A program made the translations under genes and the position numbers. 64,000 nucleotides of DNA from Clostridia bacterium (lineage in GTDB: Bacteria > Bacillota > Clostridia > Oscillospirales > CAG-272), in the NCBI GenBank assembly GCA_017461365.1, contig JAFTYG010000006.1:1-64000 (forward strand), written 5' to 3'. Under the pieces are notes generated by a model, which saw nothing but the letters and a program-made list of their open reading frames with translations, did no database searches and was not told the origin of the DNA. This document shows, in pieces, positions 39,561 to 47,646 of this stretch. The stretch's first letter is position 1. Each line of letters opens with the position of its first letter.

Positions 39561-39589
39561 TTGACAAAAAAATATGCCTATGCTATAAT
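39561..39589 (+). promoter_or_regulatory. Consensus SigA promoter of the AraC gene at 39626
   Basis: Perfect TTGACA (39561-39566), 17-bp spacer and perfect TATAAT (39584-39589), 36 bp before the start codon. Confidence 0.88.
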
Positions 39590-39625
39590 TGCGGTAAATA
39601 CGGTAGTGAATGGGAGAGTGCGGTC

Positions 39626-40444
39626 ATGTATCAGAATATCTGTAATTTTCTGCCTAAATTCAACAATTACAATTTCTTCAACGTTATAAACGCGGTCTAT
39701 GAGACACGGTGTCCGAAAGAGGCGGAGCTCAAGGTCGTTGCGACGCATCGGATGTACATGATAACCGATGGAGAGGGAATATTGCGGACCGAATATGACG
39801 AAGAGCTCTTGAAAAAGGGAGACGTTATCGTAATGCCTCCGTCAAGACCTTTTGCCGTTGAAAACACGGGAGGCTTGATTTATATTTACATAAGCTATCT
39901 TGGAATACGGGCGAATATGCTTGCAGAGGACTACAGGATAGGATCGCGCGGTTCGGTCTATCACGGCTATGACGCGCTGATACCCATGTGGTATTCAACG
40001 GTCGAAAAGCAACGGAAAAACGCAAGCGTGTGTTGCGAGGGAGTGGTATTATATACCTTTTCGGAGATAGGAAACGGCGCCTGCTCGGATGACGATACTC
40101 ACGTCCCCGAGGGCGTGGCGTATAAGCTGAGAGATCTTATCGACAAATGCTTTACCGAGAGTGATATAAACCTTGAAAGGCTTGCTGACGAGCTGAATTA
40201 TCATCCCAAATATCTGTCCGCCGCTTTTCATAAGGAATTTAAGGTGAGTATAAACAATTATATCCGTACGCTGAGAGTTCAGCACGCCTGCACTCTGATA
40301 GAGCAGGGGCTTACGTCGGTGCAGAATATTTCCTCGCTTTGCGGGTATAACGATCCGTTGTATTTTTCAACAGTGTTTAAACGCCAGATGGGTATATCTC
40401 CCAAGGAATATATAGCAACAGTTATGACTAAACGCAACAGATAA
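39626..40444 (+). CDS. AraC-family regulator
   Basis: The 272-aa protein has an N-terminal cupin-like domain (THRMYMITDGEGIL, KKGDVIVMPPSRPF) and a C-terminal AraC domain (INLERLADELNYHPKYLSAAFHKEF, then VQNISSLCGYNDPLYFSTVFKRQMGISP). A GGGAGA site precedes the ATG. It is divergent from the oxidoreductase/transporter pair, which it probably regulates. Confidence 0.9.
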   Translation: MYQNICNFLPKFNNYNFFNVINAVYETRCPKEAELKVVATHRMYMITDGEGILRTEYDEELLKKGDVIVMPPSRPFAVENTGGLIYIYISYLGIRANMLAEDYRIGSRGSVYHGYDALIPMWYSTVEKQRKNASVCCEGVVLYTFSEIGNGACSDDDTHVPEGVAYKLRDLIDKCFTESDINLERLADELNYHPKYLSAAFHKEFKVSINNYIRTLRVQHACTLIEQGLTSVQNISSLCGYNDPLYFSTVFKRQMGISPKEYIATVMTKRNR

Positions 40445-40488
40445 ACAGAGGGGGCTGTGTTACAAAAATGTGACACAGCCCCCTCTGT
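40445..40488. terminator. Bidirectional terminator between two AraC genes
   Basis: A perfect 16-bp stem (ACAGAGGGGGCTGTGT with ACACAGCCCCCTCTGT) and a 12-nt loop. It fills the space between two convergent genes, overlapping the last base of the minus-strand stop codon. Confidence 0.85.
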
Positions 40489-41342
40489 TATTGCGGAAGT
40501 GTTTTTTTATTTTTTGCGGCGCGTTCTGCAAGCTTTTTCTTTTTGTATTGCAACGGCGTTACGCCTGTCATGCGTTTGAAAAACGTGTTGAAGTAATTTT
40601 CCTTTTCAAAGCCAAGATTTGAGGCTATCTCCTTTATGCTTATGCTGTCGTTTTCAAGCATATAAAACGCCTGATTGAGCCGTATCTCCATAAGGAGCTG
40701 ATGGAAGCCTATCTGTATGTGCCTCTTGAAATCCTGATTGAGCTTTGAGCGGCTTATGAAAAAGTGCTCCGCCACCTCGTCGGCAGTGAGATTTTCCTGA
40801 TAGTGATTTACCATATATTCTATTATCTCGTTTGTTTTATTGAGGCTCTTTGATGTCTTTATGGCAAAATCGCGGTTTCCCTCGGTGAGTATTATGTAGA
40901 ACAGCACGAGAAAATTAAACTTCATGAACACGGTATCCTTTTCCTTCTCATACGCGCGTGTGAGCATGGGCAGTATCTTTTCCAAAAGCTCGGGAGAAAG
41001 AGTATAGCGTATCATCGCGTTTTCAAAAAGCTCCTCGAATTTCTGAAAAAACGAAGGAAATTCAGCTATCATATCGTTTCCGAAGTAAAAAACGAAGCGC
41101 TCGTTTTTTCTGTCCCTGCAAAACGTCGTTTTGTGCATTGTGAATGGCGAGACTACAGTTACCGAGGGCAGAGCGGTGGATGGACACTCCACACCGTTGA
41201 TGTACGGAGTCTGACCGACCTCGTTTACAACTATCATTATTTCATAATGGGGGTGTATGTGCATTCCCGGGATGTTGCCCGAAAAGGCGGTACTTCCGTA
41301 AAAAAAGTGGAAATCCGCACCAAAATCTTCGTAGTATGGCAT
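40488..41342 (-). CDS. AraC-family regulator, divergent from locus C
   Basis: ATG 41342 (MPYYEDFG) with an AAAGGAA site gives 284 aa; an upstream extension to 41471 covers the promoter region. An N-terminal cupin has MHIHPHYEIMIVVNE and VSPFTMHKT. The C-terminal AraC domain has LTADEVAEHFFISRSKLNQDF, then IKEIASNLGFEKENYFNTFFKRMTGVTP. It is divergent from the locus C operon and is its likely regulator. The HxHxxYE pattern is common in AraC sugar sensors. Confidence 0.88.
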   Translation of the reverse strand: MPYYEDFGADFHFFYGSTAFSGNIPGMHIHPHYEIMIVVNEVGQTPYINGVECPSTALPSVTVVSPFTMHKTTFCRDRKNERFVFYFGNDMIAEFPSFFQKFEELFENAMIRYTLSPELLEKILPMLTRAYEKEKDTVFMKFNFLVLFYIILTEGNRDFAIKTSKSLNKTNEIIEYMVNHYQENLTADEVAEHFFISRSKLNQDFKRHIQIGFHQLLMEIRLNQAFYMLENDSISIKEIASNLGFEKENYFNTFFKRMTGVTPLQYKKKKLAERAAKNKKTLPQ

Positions 41343-41423
41343 AATATGTTCCTTTGCACAAAAAGTGAATTTTGAGAGGATGTTTTTGTCCAAAAAAGGA
41401 TTGATATTTTCATTATTGTATGA

Positions 41424-41448
41424 TAAACTATTAGTTGGTGATAGTTTA
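41424..41448. promoter_or_regulatory. Candidate operator: 8-bp inverted repeat
   Basis: TAAACTAT (41424-41431) and ATAGTTTA (41441-41448) are exact inverted repeats with a 9-bp spacer in the divergent region between the AraC gene and locus C. It could be the binding site of that regulator. Confidence 0.4.
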
Positions 41449-41594
41449 ACATAAAATAGCCGTAATGTCAAGCGGTAATATCAAAAATGCATAAATTTGG
41501 ACTGTTGAGGAAGCAAAAAGCTGCTCTCCCCGCTCTTTTTGCAAGACTGTATTTGACGGGGATACACAAAAAAGGAGGCTTCAGAAAAAACAAA

Positions 41595-43352
41595 ATGAAA
41601 AAAATTCCAATTATATCTGCGGCGGTAAGCATCTTCCTCTCAACGGCGATACTTTTGTCGGGCTGTGACTTCTCAGCGGCCGATAATGATCCCGAAAAAG
41701 AGGATACCGCGGAAACCTCGTGCGAGAGCTCGAATACGGGCGAAGAGGAAAATTTTGTGGCTCTTTTTGGTGCGGATGAGACTTACAGTGTGCTCAAGAC
41801 CGACGTTGAGGGCAATTTTTCCTCGACTGTGCAGGATTTTCTTTCCGATCTGCGCTCAAAGGTGGGTAAAAAGGACATATTTGCAAGCGCCGATTACACC
41901 AAAGAGACCGAAAAGGAAATACTCATAGGCTACATAGACGAGCGCGAAGAGAGCGTAGCGAAGATGGTTGAGATCTCATTCGACTCATATTATATCGGTT
42001 TTTCGGGAGAAAAGCTGCTCGTGTGCGCGTACACTGCCGAGCAGATAGAGGAGGCGCTTGATCGTCTTATTGAGGCGCTATACCGCTCCGAGAGCGGCGC
42101 GTGGGGACTTGATAAGGACTTTACGGCTTACGGGGACAAGGACGGCAAGGATGTTCGCGCGCCCGAATTTGAAAGTGATGCGGCAAGACTTGTCGGCGCT
42201 TACGTGAGCAATGGTGACAGAAATCAGTTGGCTTACAAGGATGCGACGCTTGACGATTACAACGCCTACAACCAAAAGCTTACAGATAACGGCTATACAC
42301 AGTATTCGCAAAATCAAATAGGTGAAAACAGATATGCCACCTACGTAAACGATACGACAGAGATACATCTTATTTACTATCCGTCGCTGTCGAATTTCAG
42401 GATAGTATTCGGCACGCGCGGTTATCTGCCCGCTACCGAGACTCCCGAATATGAAAAGGTCACCGATTGCAAGGTGACGCAGATAGGCAGAAAGGGCGCT
42501 ACGGCATCCGCTTCGGGCGAATCGTACGTTATTCAGCTTGAGGACGGAAGCTTTATCGTTATCGACGGCGGGCCAAACAATTCCTACGACGTTGAAAGCC
42601 TTCTTGCTTTTCTCAAGGAAAACAAGCCCGAGTCTCACGCAAAGCCAAAGGTCATGTGGATGTTTACGCATCTTCACGGAGACCACACGACGCTCGCGAT
42701 AAATTTCCTTATAAACAAATGCTACGATATAGAGCTGACGGCTATATGCTACAATTTTCCAAACGTGGATACCGCTCTTAACGATACAAACTGCGCTACG
42801 CTTTATACGAACATCATGAGCGCAAAGATAAAGAACCCCGATGCCGAGACCTACGTTTTCCACAGCGGACAAAGGATGATGCTCCCGGGATGTGAGATAG
42901 AATTCCTCTATACGCAGGAGGATCATTGGCCGACGGGCTTCAATACTGCGAACGATACAAGCGCGGTATGGAGAATGAAATTTGAGGGCGGAGACTTCCT
43001 TGTCCTCGGTGACAGCGAATCAACGCCTTGCAGACAGATCACAAAGATATACGGGAATTATCTTGAAAGTGACATTCTTCAGCTCTCCCATCACGGAATG
43101 AACGGCGCGACCATGGAGATATACGAGGCGATAGATCCTAAGATATGCTTCTGGGCTATCGACGAGGAAAGGTTCAGCACAGATCCGAGATGTCTAGGAG
43201 ATCAAAAGAACTTTGAGTTCAATAAATACGTAAGAACGACAGAATGGACTCGCGGCGAGACGTCGGGAGAAAGAGAACACTACAGCGCAAGCCGAACGGT
43301 TACAATAAATATGAGCGATATGTCGATAACCGTAGGCGAATGGCTGACCTGA
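41595..43352 (+). CDS. EILIG-module lipoprotein with a metallo-beta-lactamase-fold domain
   Basis: ATG 41595 gives 585 aa with a clean lipoprotein signal (ILLSGC); the longer frame would spoil it. An AAGGAGG site lies unusually far (about 17 nt) upstream. One EILIG module (~85-175; EILIGYIDEREES) precedes an MBL domain (~290-580) with IQLEDGSFIVIDGG, FTHLHGDHTT (~355), LVLGDSE and LQLSHHGMNGA. The MBL part is closely similar to the cytosolic protein at 50612. Presumably a surface metallo-hydrolase. First gene of locus C; a solute-binding lipoprotein follows 52 bp on. Confidence 0.82.
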   Translation: MKKIPIISAAVSIFLSTAILLSGCDFSAADNDPEKEDTAETSCESSNTGEEENFVALFGADETYSVLKTDVEGNFSSTVQDFLSDLRSKVGKKDIFASADYTKETEKEILIGYIDEREESVAKMVEISFDSYYIGFSGEKLLVCAYTAEQIEEALDRLIEALYRSESGAWGLDKDFTAYGDKDGKDVRAPEFESDAARLVGAYVSNGDRNQLAYKDATLDDYNAYNQKLTDNGYTQYSQNQIGENRYATYVNDTTEIHLIYYPSLSNFRIVFGTRGYLPATETPEYEKVTDCKVTQIGRKGATASASGESYVIQLEDGSFIVIDGGPNNSYDVESLLAFLKENKPESHAKPKVMWMFTHLHGDHTTLAINFLINKCYDIELTAICYNFPNVDTALNDTNCATLYTNIMSAKIKNPDAETYVFHSGQRMMLPGCEIEFLYTQEDHWPTGFNTANDTSAVWRMKFEGGDFLVLGDSESTPCRQITKIYGNYLESDILQLSHHGMNGATMEIYEAIDPKICFWAIDEERFSTDPRCLGDQKNFEFNKYVRTTEWTRGETSGEREHYSASRTVTINMSDMSITVGEWLT

Positions 43353-43404
43353 ACAAATTAAAAACTCCTACGGGAGAAAAATAAAAAATTACGGAGGAAA
43401 AACA

Positions 43405-44901
43405 ATGAAAAAGAAGATTTTGCAGATCATTTGTATTGCGCTCTGCCTTTACACGGTGATCACCTGTCTCGGTGCGTGCGGTATGCTTAATTCCGACGAC
43501 AAAGAGAGTGAGAGCGTGACCAACGGAGGCAACGGTGACGTAGTCGATGACGACGACGAAGTCGAGACCGACGAAAACGGATACGTTGTCGACAGCATTG
43601 ACCGTACACTTAACGGACGAAAGATAATTATCCTTATGGATACGTCGTCTCAGTCCGACATAATGCCCGATGAGGCTACGTCGGGTAAGAACGTTATTCA
43701 GGATAAGGCGTACCTCAGAAGACTTGCTCTTGAAACAGAGCTTGGCTGTACGTTTGAGATACAGACAGCCCCCGGTGAGTATGATAATATGAATGACTTT
43801 ATCGTAGTTGCCGAAAAGGCGGGCTATAACAACGTAGATATTATCTGCTCGTTCTCGCTCGTTCCCTCGATGCTTCAGCAGAAGGGACTTCTCAGCAACC
43901 TTAAAAATCTTCAGTATCCCGAGCTCGACAAGCCCTGGTGGCCCGAATCGGTCAAGCAGTGGGAGCACGACGGAGCGCTCTACTACATTGCAAATAACTC
44001 CTCGAACCGCGTAGTACGCGCGCAGGAGGTGGTTTTCGCAAATGTAGGTATGATCAGAGATCTCGGACTTGAAGCGCTTGATCAGAAGGTAATTGACTAT
44101 CAGTGGACTATCGACCTTATGATTCAGTATGCGAAGTACGTTAACACCGATACGAGCCTTCCCGAGTCAGAGCGGGTTTACGGACTTGTTTCCGACCAAT
44201 TTGGACGTATGGACCAGTTCTATTACGGATCGGGACTTTCTATGATGAGTCGTAACGCAGACGGTGAGATCGTTCTCAACGTATTTGACGAGTCCGCCAA
44301 GAGTAAGACAACAAGTCTTGTATCAAAGCTCGGTGATATAGCAAGCACACCCTCATTCTTTATCGACAATAACAATAAGCTCAAGATAATGAAGGCTAAC
44401 CGCACGATGTTTATGGCGGGTTATATGAATATGATATTCGAGCTTGAGGACGGAAGCACCTATATGCCTCTTCCCACACCTATGTATGACACAGATCAAG
44501 AGAGATACTACACCACGCCTCACAACAGCTACGATGTGTGGTCTGTTCCTCACACTGCCTCCAATAAGGAGGACTCGGCTCTCGTTATCGAGGCTATAGC
44601 ATCCAGCGACTACCGCGAGATGGCGCCCTTCTTCTATGAGGATAAGCTCAAGATGCGCTACTCCGAGAGTGCGCTCGGCGTTGAGATATTCGATCTTATC
44701 CGTACATCCACAAATATCGACTTCGGCCGTATCACCGCGTCGAGCATGGGCATTATGGAAGGCGCGTTCCGTCAGTGCTTCTATTCGGGCGGAACTGTAT
44801 ATAACAACGTTTACGAATCTCAACTCAAAGAACATGAAACTGCATATCCCACAAATCTTGCACTTATACTTATGACGTTCTCGAAGTACAAAAATCAATA
44901 A
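43405..44901 (+). CDS. Orphan extracellular solute-binding lipoprotein
   Basis: The 498-aa lipoprotein (signal ending CLGAC) has an Asp/Glu-rich linker, then binding-protein motifs: GRKIIILMDTSSQ, NVDIICSFSLVPSML, LSNLKNLQYPELDKPWWP, GALYYIANN and a C-terminal EAIASSDYREMAPFFY region. The same ending motif (EA-x-(5-8)-YRE) occurs in the 4010 protein. No transport permease genes are nearby. It has GGAGG 8 bases before the ATG. It keeps the position next to an EILIG-module hydrolase that all four binding proteins in the window share. Confidence 0.82.
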   Translation: MKKKILQIICIALCLYTVITCLGACGMLNSDDKESESVTNGGNGDVVDDDDEVETDENGYVVDSIDRTLNGRKIIILMDTSSQSDIMPDEATSGKNVIQDKAYLRRLALETELGCTFEIQTAPGEYDNMNDFIVVAEKAGYNNVDIICSFSLVPSMLQQKGLLSNLKNLQYPELDKPWWPESVKQWEHDGALYYIANNSSNRVVRAQEVVFANVGMIRDLGLEALDQKVIDYQWTIDLMIQYAKYVNTDTSLPESERVYGLVSDQFGRMDQFYYGSGLSMMSRNADGEIVLNVFDESAKSKTTSLVSKLGDIASTPSFFIDNNNKLKIMKANRTMFMAGYMNMIFELEDGSTYMPLPTPMYDTDQERYYTTPHNSYDVWSVPHTASNKEDSALVIEAIASSDYREMAPFFYEDKLKMRYSESALGVEIFDLIRTSTNIDFGRITASSMGIMEGAFRQCFYSGGTVYNNVYESQLKEHETAYPTNLALILMTFSKYKNQ

Positions 44902-44913
44902 GGTGCGGTGAAT

Positions 44914-47595
44914 ATGAAAAAAATAATTTCTGTTCTTCTTGTCAGCTTTATTATTCTCGGCGCTTTGCCATTTGCGGTATTTGCCGAGGAGGGTACAGCG
45001 GCGACGCCGACGGAGAGAGATACCTCATGGTACAGCGACGATCTGTCGACCTTTAATATATCCACCCCCGCGCAGCTTCTCGGATTTTCCGACCTGCTCG
45101 CTGACGGTAAGACCTTTGGCGGAAAGGTAATAAAGCTAAAAAGCGATATTATCCTCAACGAGGGTTGGGAAGCCGGTGCAACAGCCCCTGTCGATACTTG
45201 GGCGGATAACTCGGGAAAGACCTTCGGAGGTACGTTTGACGGAAACGGACACCGAATTTCGGGCATATACCTCTCTGCGGCAAGCGGTGCTTCTGCGGCT
45301 CGTACAGCAATTTTCGGAGGCTACGGAAACGGAGCTACGATAAAAAATCTTCTGATAGAAAATTCCTATGTTGAGGGCGGCACGTATCTCGGAGCTGTCT
45401 TTGGTCAGGGCTACGGAAATACCACGATAGAAAACGTTTACTGTGACGTTTACGTTAAAACACTGGCTACAGGAAGCGGACAGGCGCAGGTCGGAGGTCT
45501 TATAGGCGAGGCGAGCGGTAAAACCACCTCGGCAACTACGATCACAAATACCGTCTTTGCAGGCACTGTGGATGCATCGGGCTCTGCTGTGAGAGCCATC
45601 GGCGGACTTATCGGACGTATCAATAACTCCGAGGTCACAATGACGGATTGCGCCTTTTACGGCACATTCATAGGCAATCACACGGGACACGGCGCGATAA
45701 TCGGCAGAACCGAGAGTGCCGCATCCAAGCTTACAGCCGAGGGCTGTATAGCCGCGGGAAGCTTTACAAGCAATGCGACTCATTCAAATCAAAACACCTC
45801 ATATGTCGGTTCATTTTACGGTCAGGTCTATATCAATGCGAACTGGAGCTCGCATAATATAGCTATAGACCTGAAAGACTGTTACTATACGGAAATTACA
45901 CTTTCGAAGCGTACAGAGGGGGCGGTGATATATCAGCCTATCCCTCTATACAACGGTGTTTTGACTCCCACGTCGACTTCTACATACACAAATATAACCG
46001 ATGCAGAGCTGAAAGCGCTCACAGCCGACGGACTTGCCGCTATGGCGGGACTTGACGGCTATGTGGCGGTTGAGAACGGTTATCCCTTGCCCTTGTACAT
46101 CGACGCGCTCGTTCGCGGCGAGGTATTTGAGGAGTCTCCCATGGCGGATGACCATTGGTACACGCTTGAGGTGAGAGACGAAACACCCTTGCTCCTTGTT
46201 ATCGACAGCGCGGAGGATATGCTCGCCTTTTCTGAATGTCTTGAGGCGGGAGTTGATTTTGCGGACTGCACCGTAGAGCTTGCCTGTGACGTCGACCTCA
46301 ACAAGGGTTGGAGCGCAGATGGCGAGACGGTGAGTGCGCCTGAGAAGCCTTGGAAGCTCGTATCGGGAGGTAAGAGCTTTGCGGGAACCTTTGACGGAAA
46401 GGGAAATACCGTTTCGGGAATTTATTTGAAACCCGCTGTCGTAACCGAAAGCGTTGAGAACGAGGATGGCTCGGTTACCGAAAAGGAGAAAGCGGTCGAC
46501 GGAGTAGGAATTTTCGGAAACGTCGGCGGCGGAATGGCGACGGTAAAGAACGTTGTTATAACCAACTCTTATATTGAGAGCGCGGGAAACAGCCAAGGCG
46601 GAATTTTCGGAAGCGTTCTCGGCAGCGCGGTTATCGATGGCGTATATCTTGACGTAAATATGCTCAACACCTGCTCCACATCGGGAAGCGGTATGGGCGG
46701 ATTTGTGGGGCTTGTTACATCGGGCTCTTCCGTAAGACTTACAAACAGTGTGTTTGCGGGTAGTATAAAAACCGACAGATCGAGAATAGACGGCGGTATA
46801 ACGGGAGTCGGAGGCTTTGTTGGCGCGGCAAACGCGGCGGATGAGACGAAAGGCTCCGTATCGGCTGTTGATTGCGGCTTCTTTGGCAGTCTCGAATGTG
46901 GCGCGCACATGGCTTCGGGATTTATAGGAAAGGTAGGTAATACAAGCGGCGCTGGTGAGCTTGAGGTCAAGCTTGAGCGCGTGCTTATTGGCGGCAGCCT
47001 CTACACTGGCGACGCCGATTGGAACGGTTCCTTCTGCGGACAGCTTATGTCGGGTACACTTACAGCTTCGGATTGCTACCACATCGCGTTCAACAATGCG
47101 GGTGAGCTTTGCAAGCGTGCTGTGTTCGGCTCATTTGAGGGCTATGAAAGCTTTGAGGGCTGTACACTCGTGTCGGATATGGAAATTCGCGGCGAGCGCG
47201 CAGGCGAGTGGCTTACCTCTGTGGGACTTACCTCATGGACGGCTACTAATGGCTATCCTATCCCCACGGCAATAGCAGAGAATGTATCTGCCGACGCGGT
47301 AGCGGGAATAGGAAACACGCCGAACGACATACTTCCCCCTGCGGAGGGAGACGGTGATCTTTCAGGCGGTGACAATAATGACGGTTCGGACGGAACGGCG
47401 GATAACGAAAAAGATACGTCTGCCGACGTTTCGGATACGGATACGGACGGAACTGACGACAGCTCCTCATCGCTGTCCTCGGTATTTACAGGTATTTTTA
47501 TTACGGTTCTGATAATAGTTGCGGTCGTTGCGGTTGCCGTTGCCGCTGTGGTCGTGACCGTTATCATTATCGTGAAGAAAAATAAAAAGCATTGA
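44914..47595 (+). CDS. Membrane-anchored GLUG beta-helix surface protein
   Basis: 893 aa from ATG 44914 (GTG 44908 is also possible). A signal peptide ends AVFAE. Two GLUG regions (~30-360 and ~400-770) each start with an LLGFSDLLADG or MLAFSECLEAG element, an IxLNxGW strand and FAGTFDGxGxxxSGIYL. They predict two beta-helices. An acidic Ser/Asp linker (~790-850) leads to a C-terminal transmembrane helix and KKNKKH tail. It is the only GLUG protein here with an obvious membrane anchor. Tandem paralogue of the next gene. Confidence 0.82.
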   Translation: MKKIISVLLVSFIILGALPFAVFAEEGTAATPTERDTSWYSDDLSTFNISTPAQLLGFSDLLADGKTFGGKVIKLKSDIILNEGWEAGATAPVDTWADNSGKTFGGTFDGNGHRISGIYLSAASGASAARTAIFGGYGNGATIKNLLIENSYVEGGTYLGAVFGQGYGNTTIENVYCDVYVKTLATGSGQAQVGGLIGEASGKTTSATTITNTVFAGTVDASGSAVRAIGGLIGRINNSEVTMTDCAFYGTFIGNHTGHGAIIGRTESAASKLTAEGCIAAGSFTSNATHSNQNTSYVGSFYGQVYINANWSSHNIAIDLKDCYYTEITLSKRTEGAVIYQPIPLYNGVLTPTSTSTYTNITDAELKALTADGLAAMAGLDGYVAVENGYPLPLYIDALVRGEVFEESPMADDHWYTLEVRDETPLLLVIDSAEDMLAFSECLEAGVDFADCTVELACDVDLNKGWSADGETVSAPEKPWKLVSGGKSFAGTFDGKGNTVSGIYLKPAVVTESVENEDGSVTEKEKAVDGVGIFGNVGGGMATVKNVVITNSYIESAGNSQGGIFGSVLGSAVIDGVYLDVNMLNTCSTSGSGMGGFVGLVTSGSSVRLTNSVFAGSIKTDRSRIDGGITGVGGFVGAANAADETKGSVSAVDCGFFGSLECGAHMASGFIGKVGNTSGAGELEVKLERVLIGGSLYTGDADWNGSFCGQLMSGTLTASDCYHIAFNNAGELCKRAVFGSFEGYESFEGCTLVSDMEIRGERAGEWLTSVGLTSWTATNGYPIPTAIAENVSADAVAGIGNTPNDILPPAEGDGDLSGGDNNDGSDGTADNEKDTSADVSDTDTDGTDDSSSSLSSVFTGIFITVLIIVAVVAVAVAAVVVTVIIIVKKNKKH

Positions 47596-47646
47596 TCAAA
47601 AGCGCCCCAAAAATTTATTGACTAAAAAGTCAGAAAGGACAAGAAA

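Noticed and set aside
36180..40444. A sixth copy of the surface locus
   Set aside because: The AraC genes here face a GH2-led cluster and an oxidoreductase/transporter pair. No EILIG hydrolase, SBP or peptide gene lies between them.
42078..44898. Long minus-strand ORFs of 181-282 codons
   Set aside because: They lie antisense to the MBL and solute-binding lipoprotein genes, have unnatural Arg/Cys/His-rich composition and no ribosome sites.
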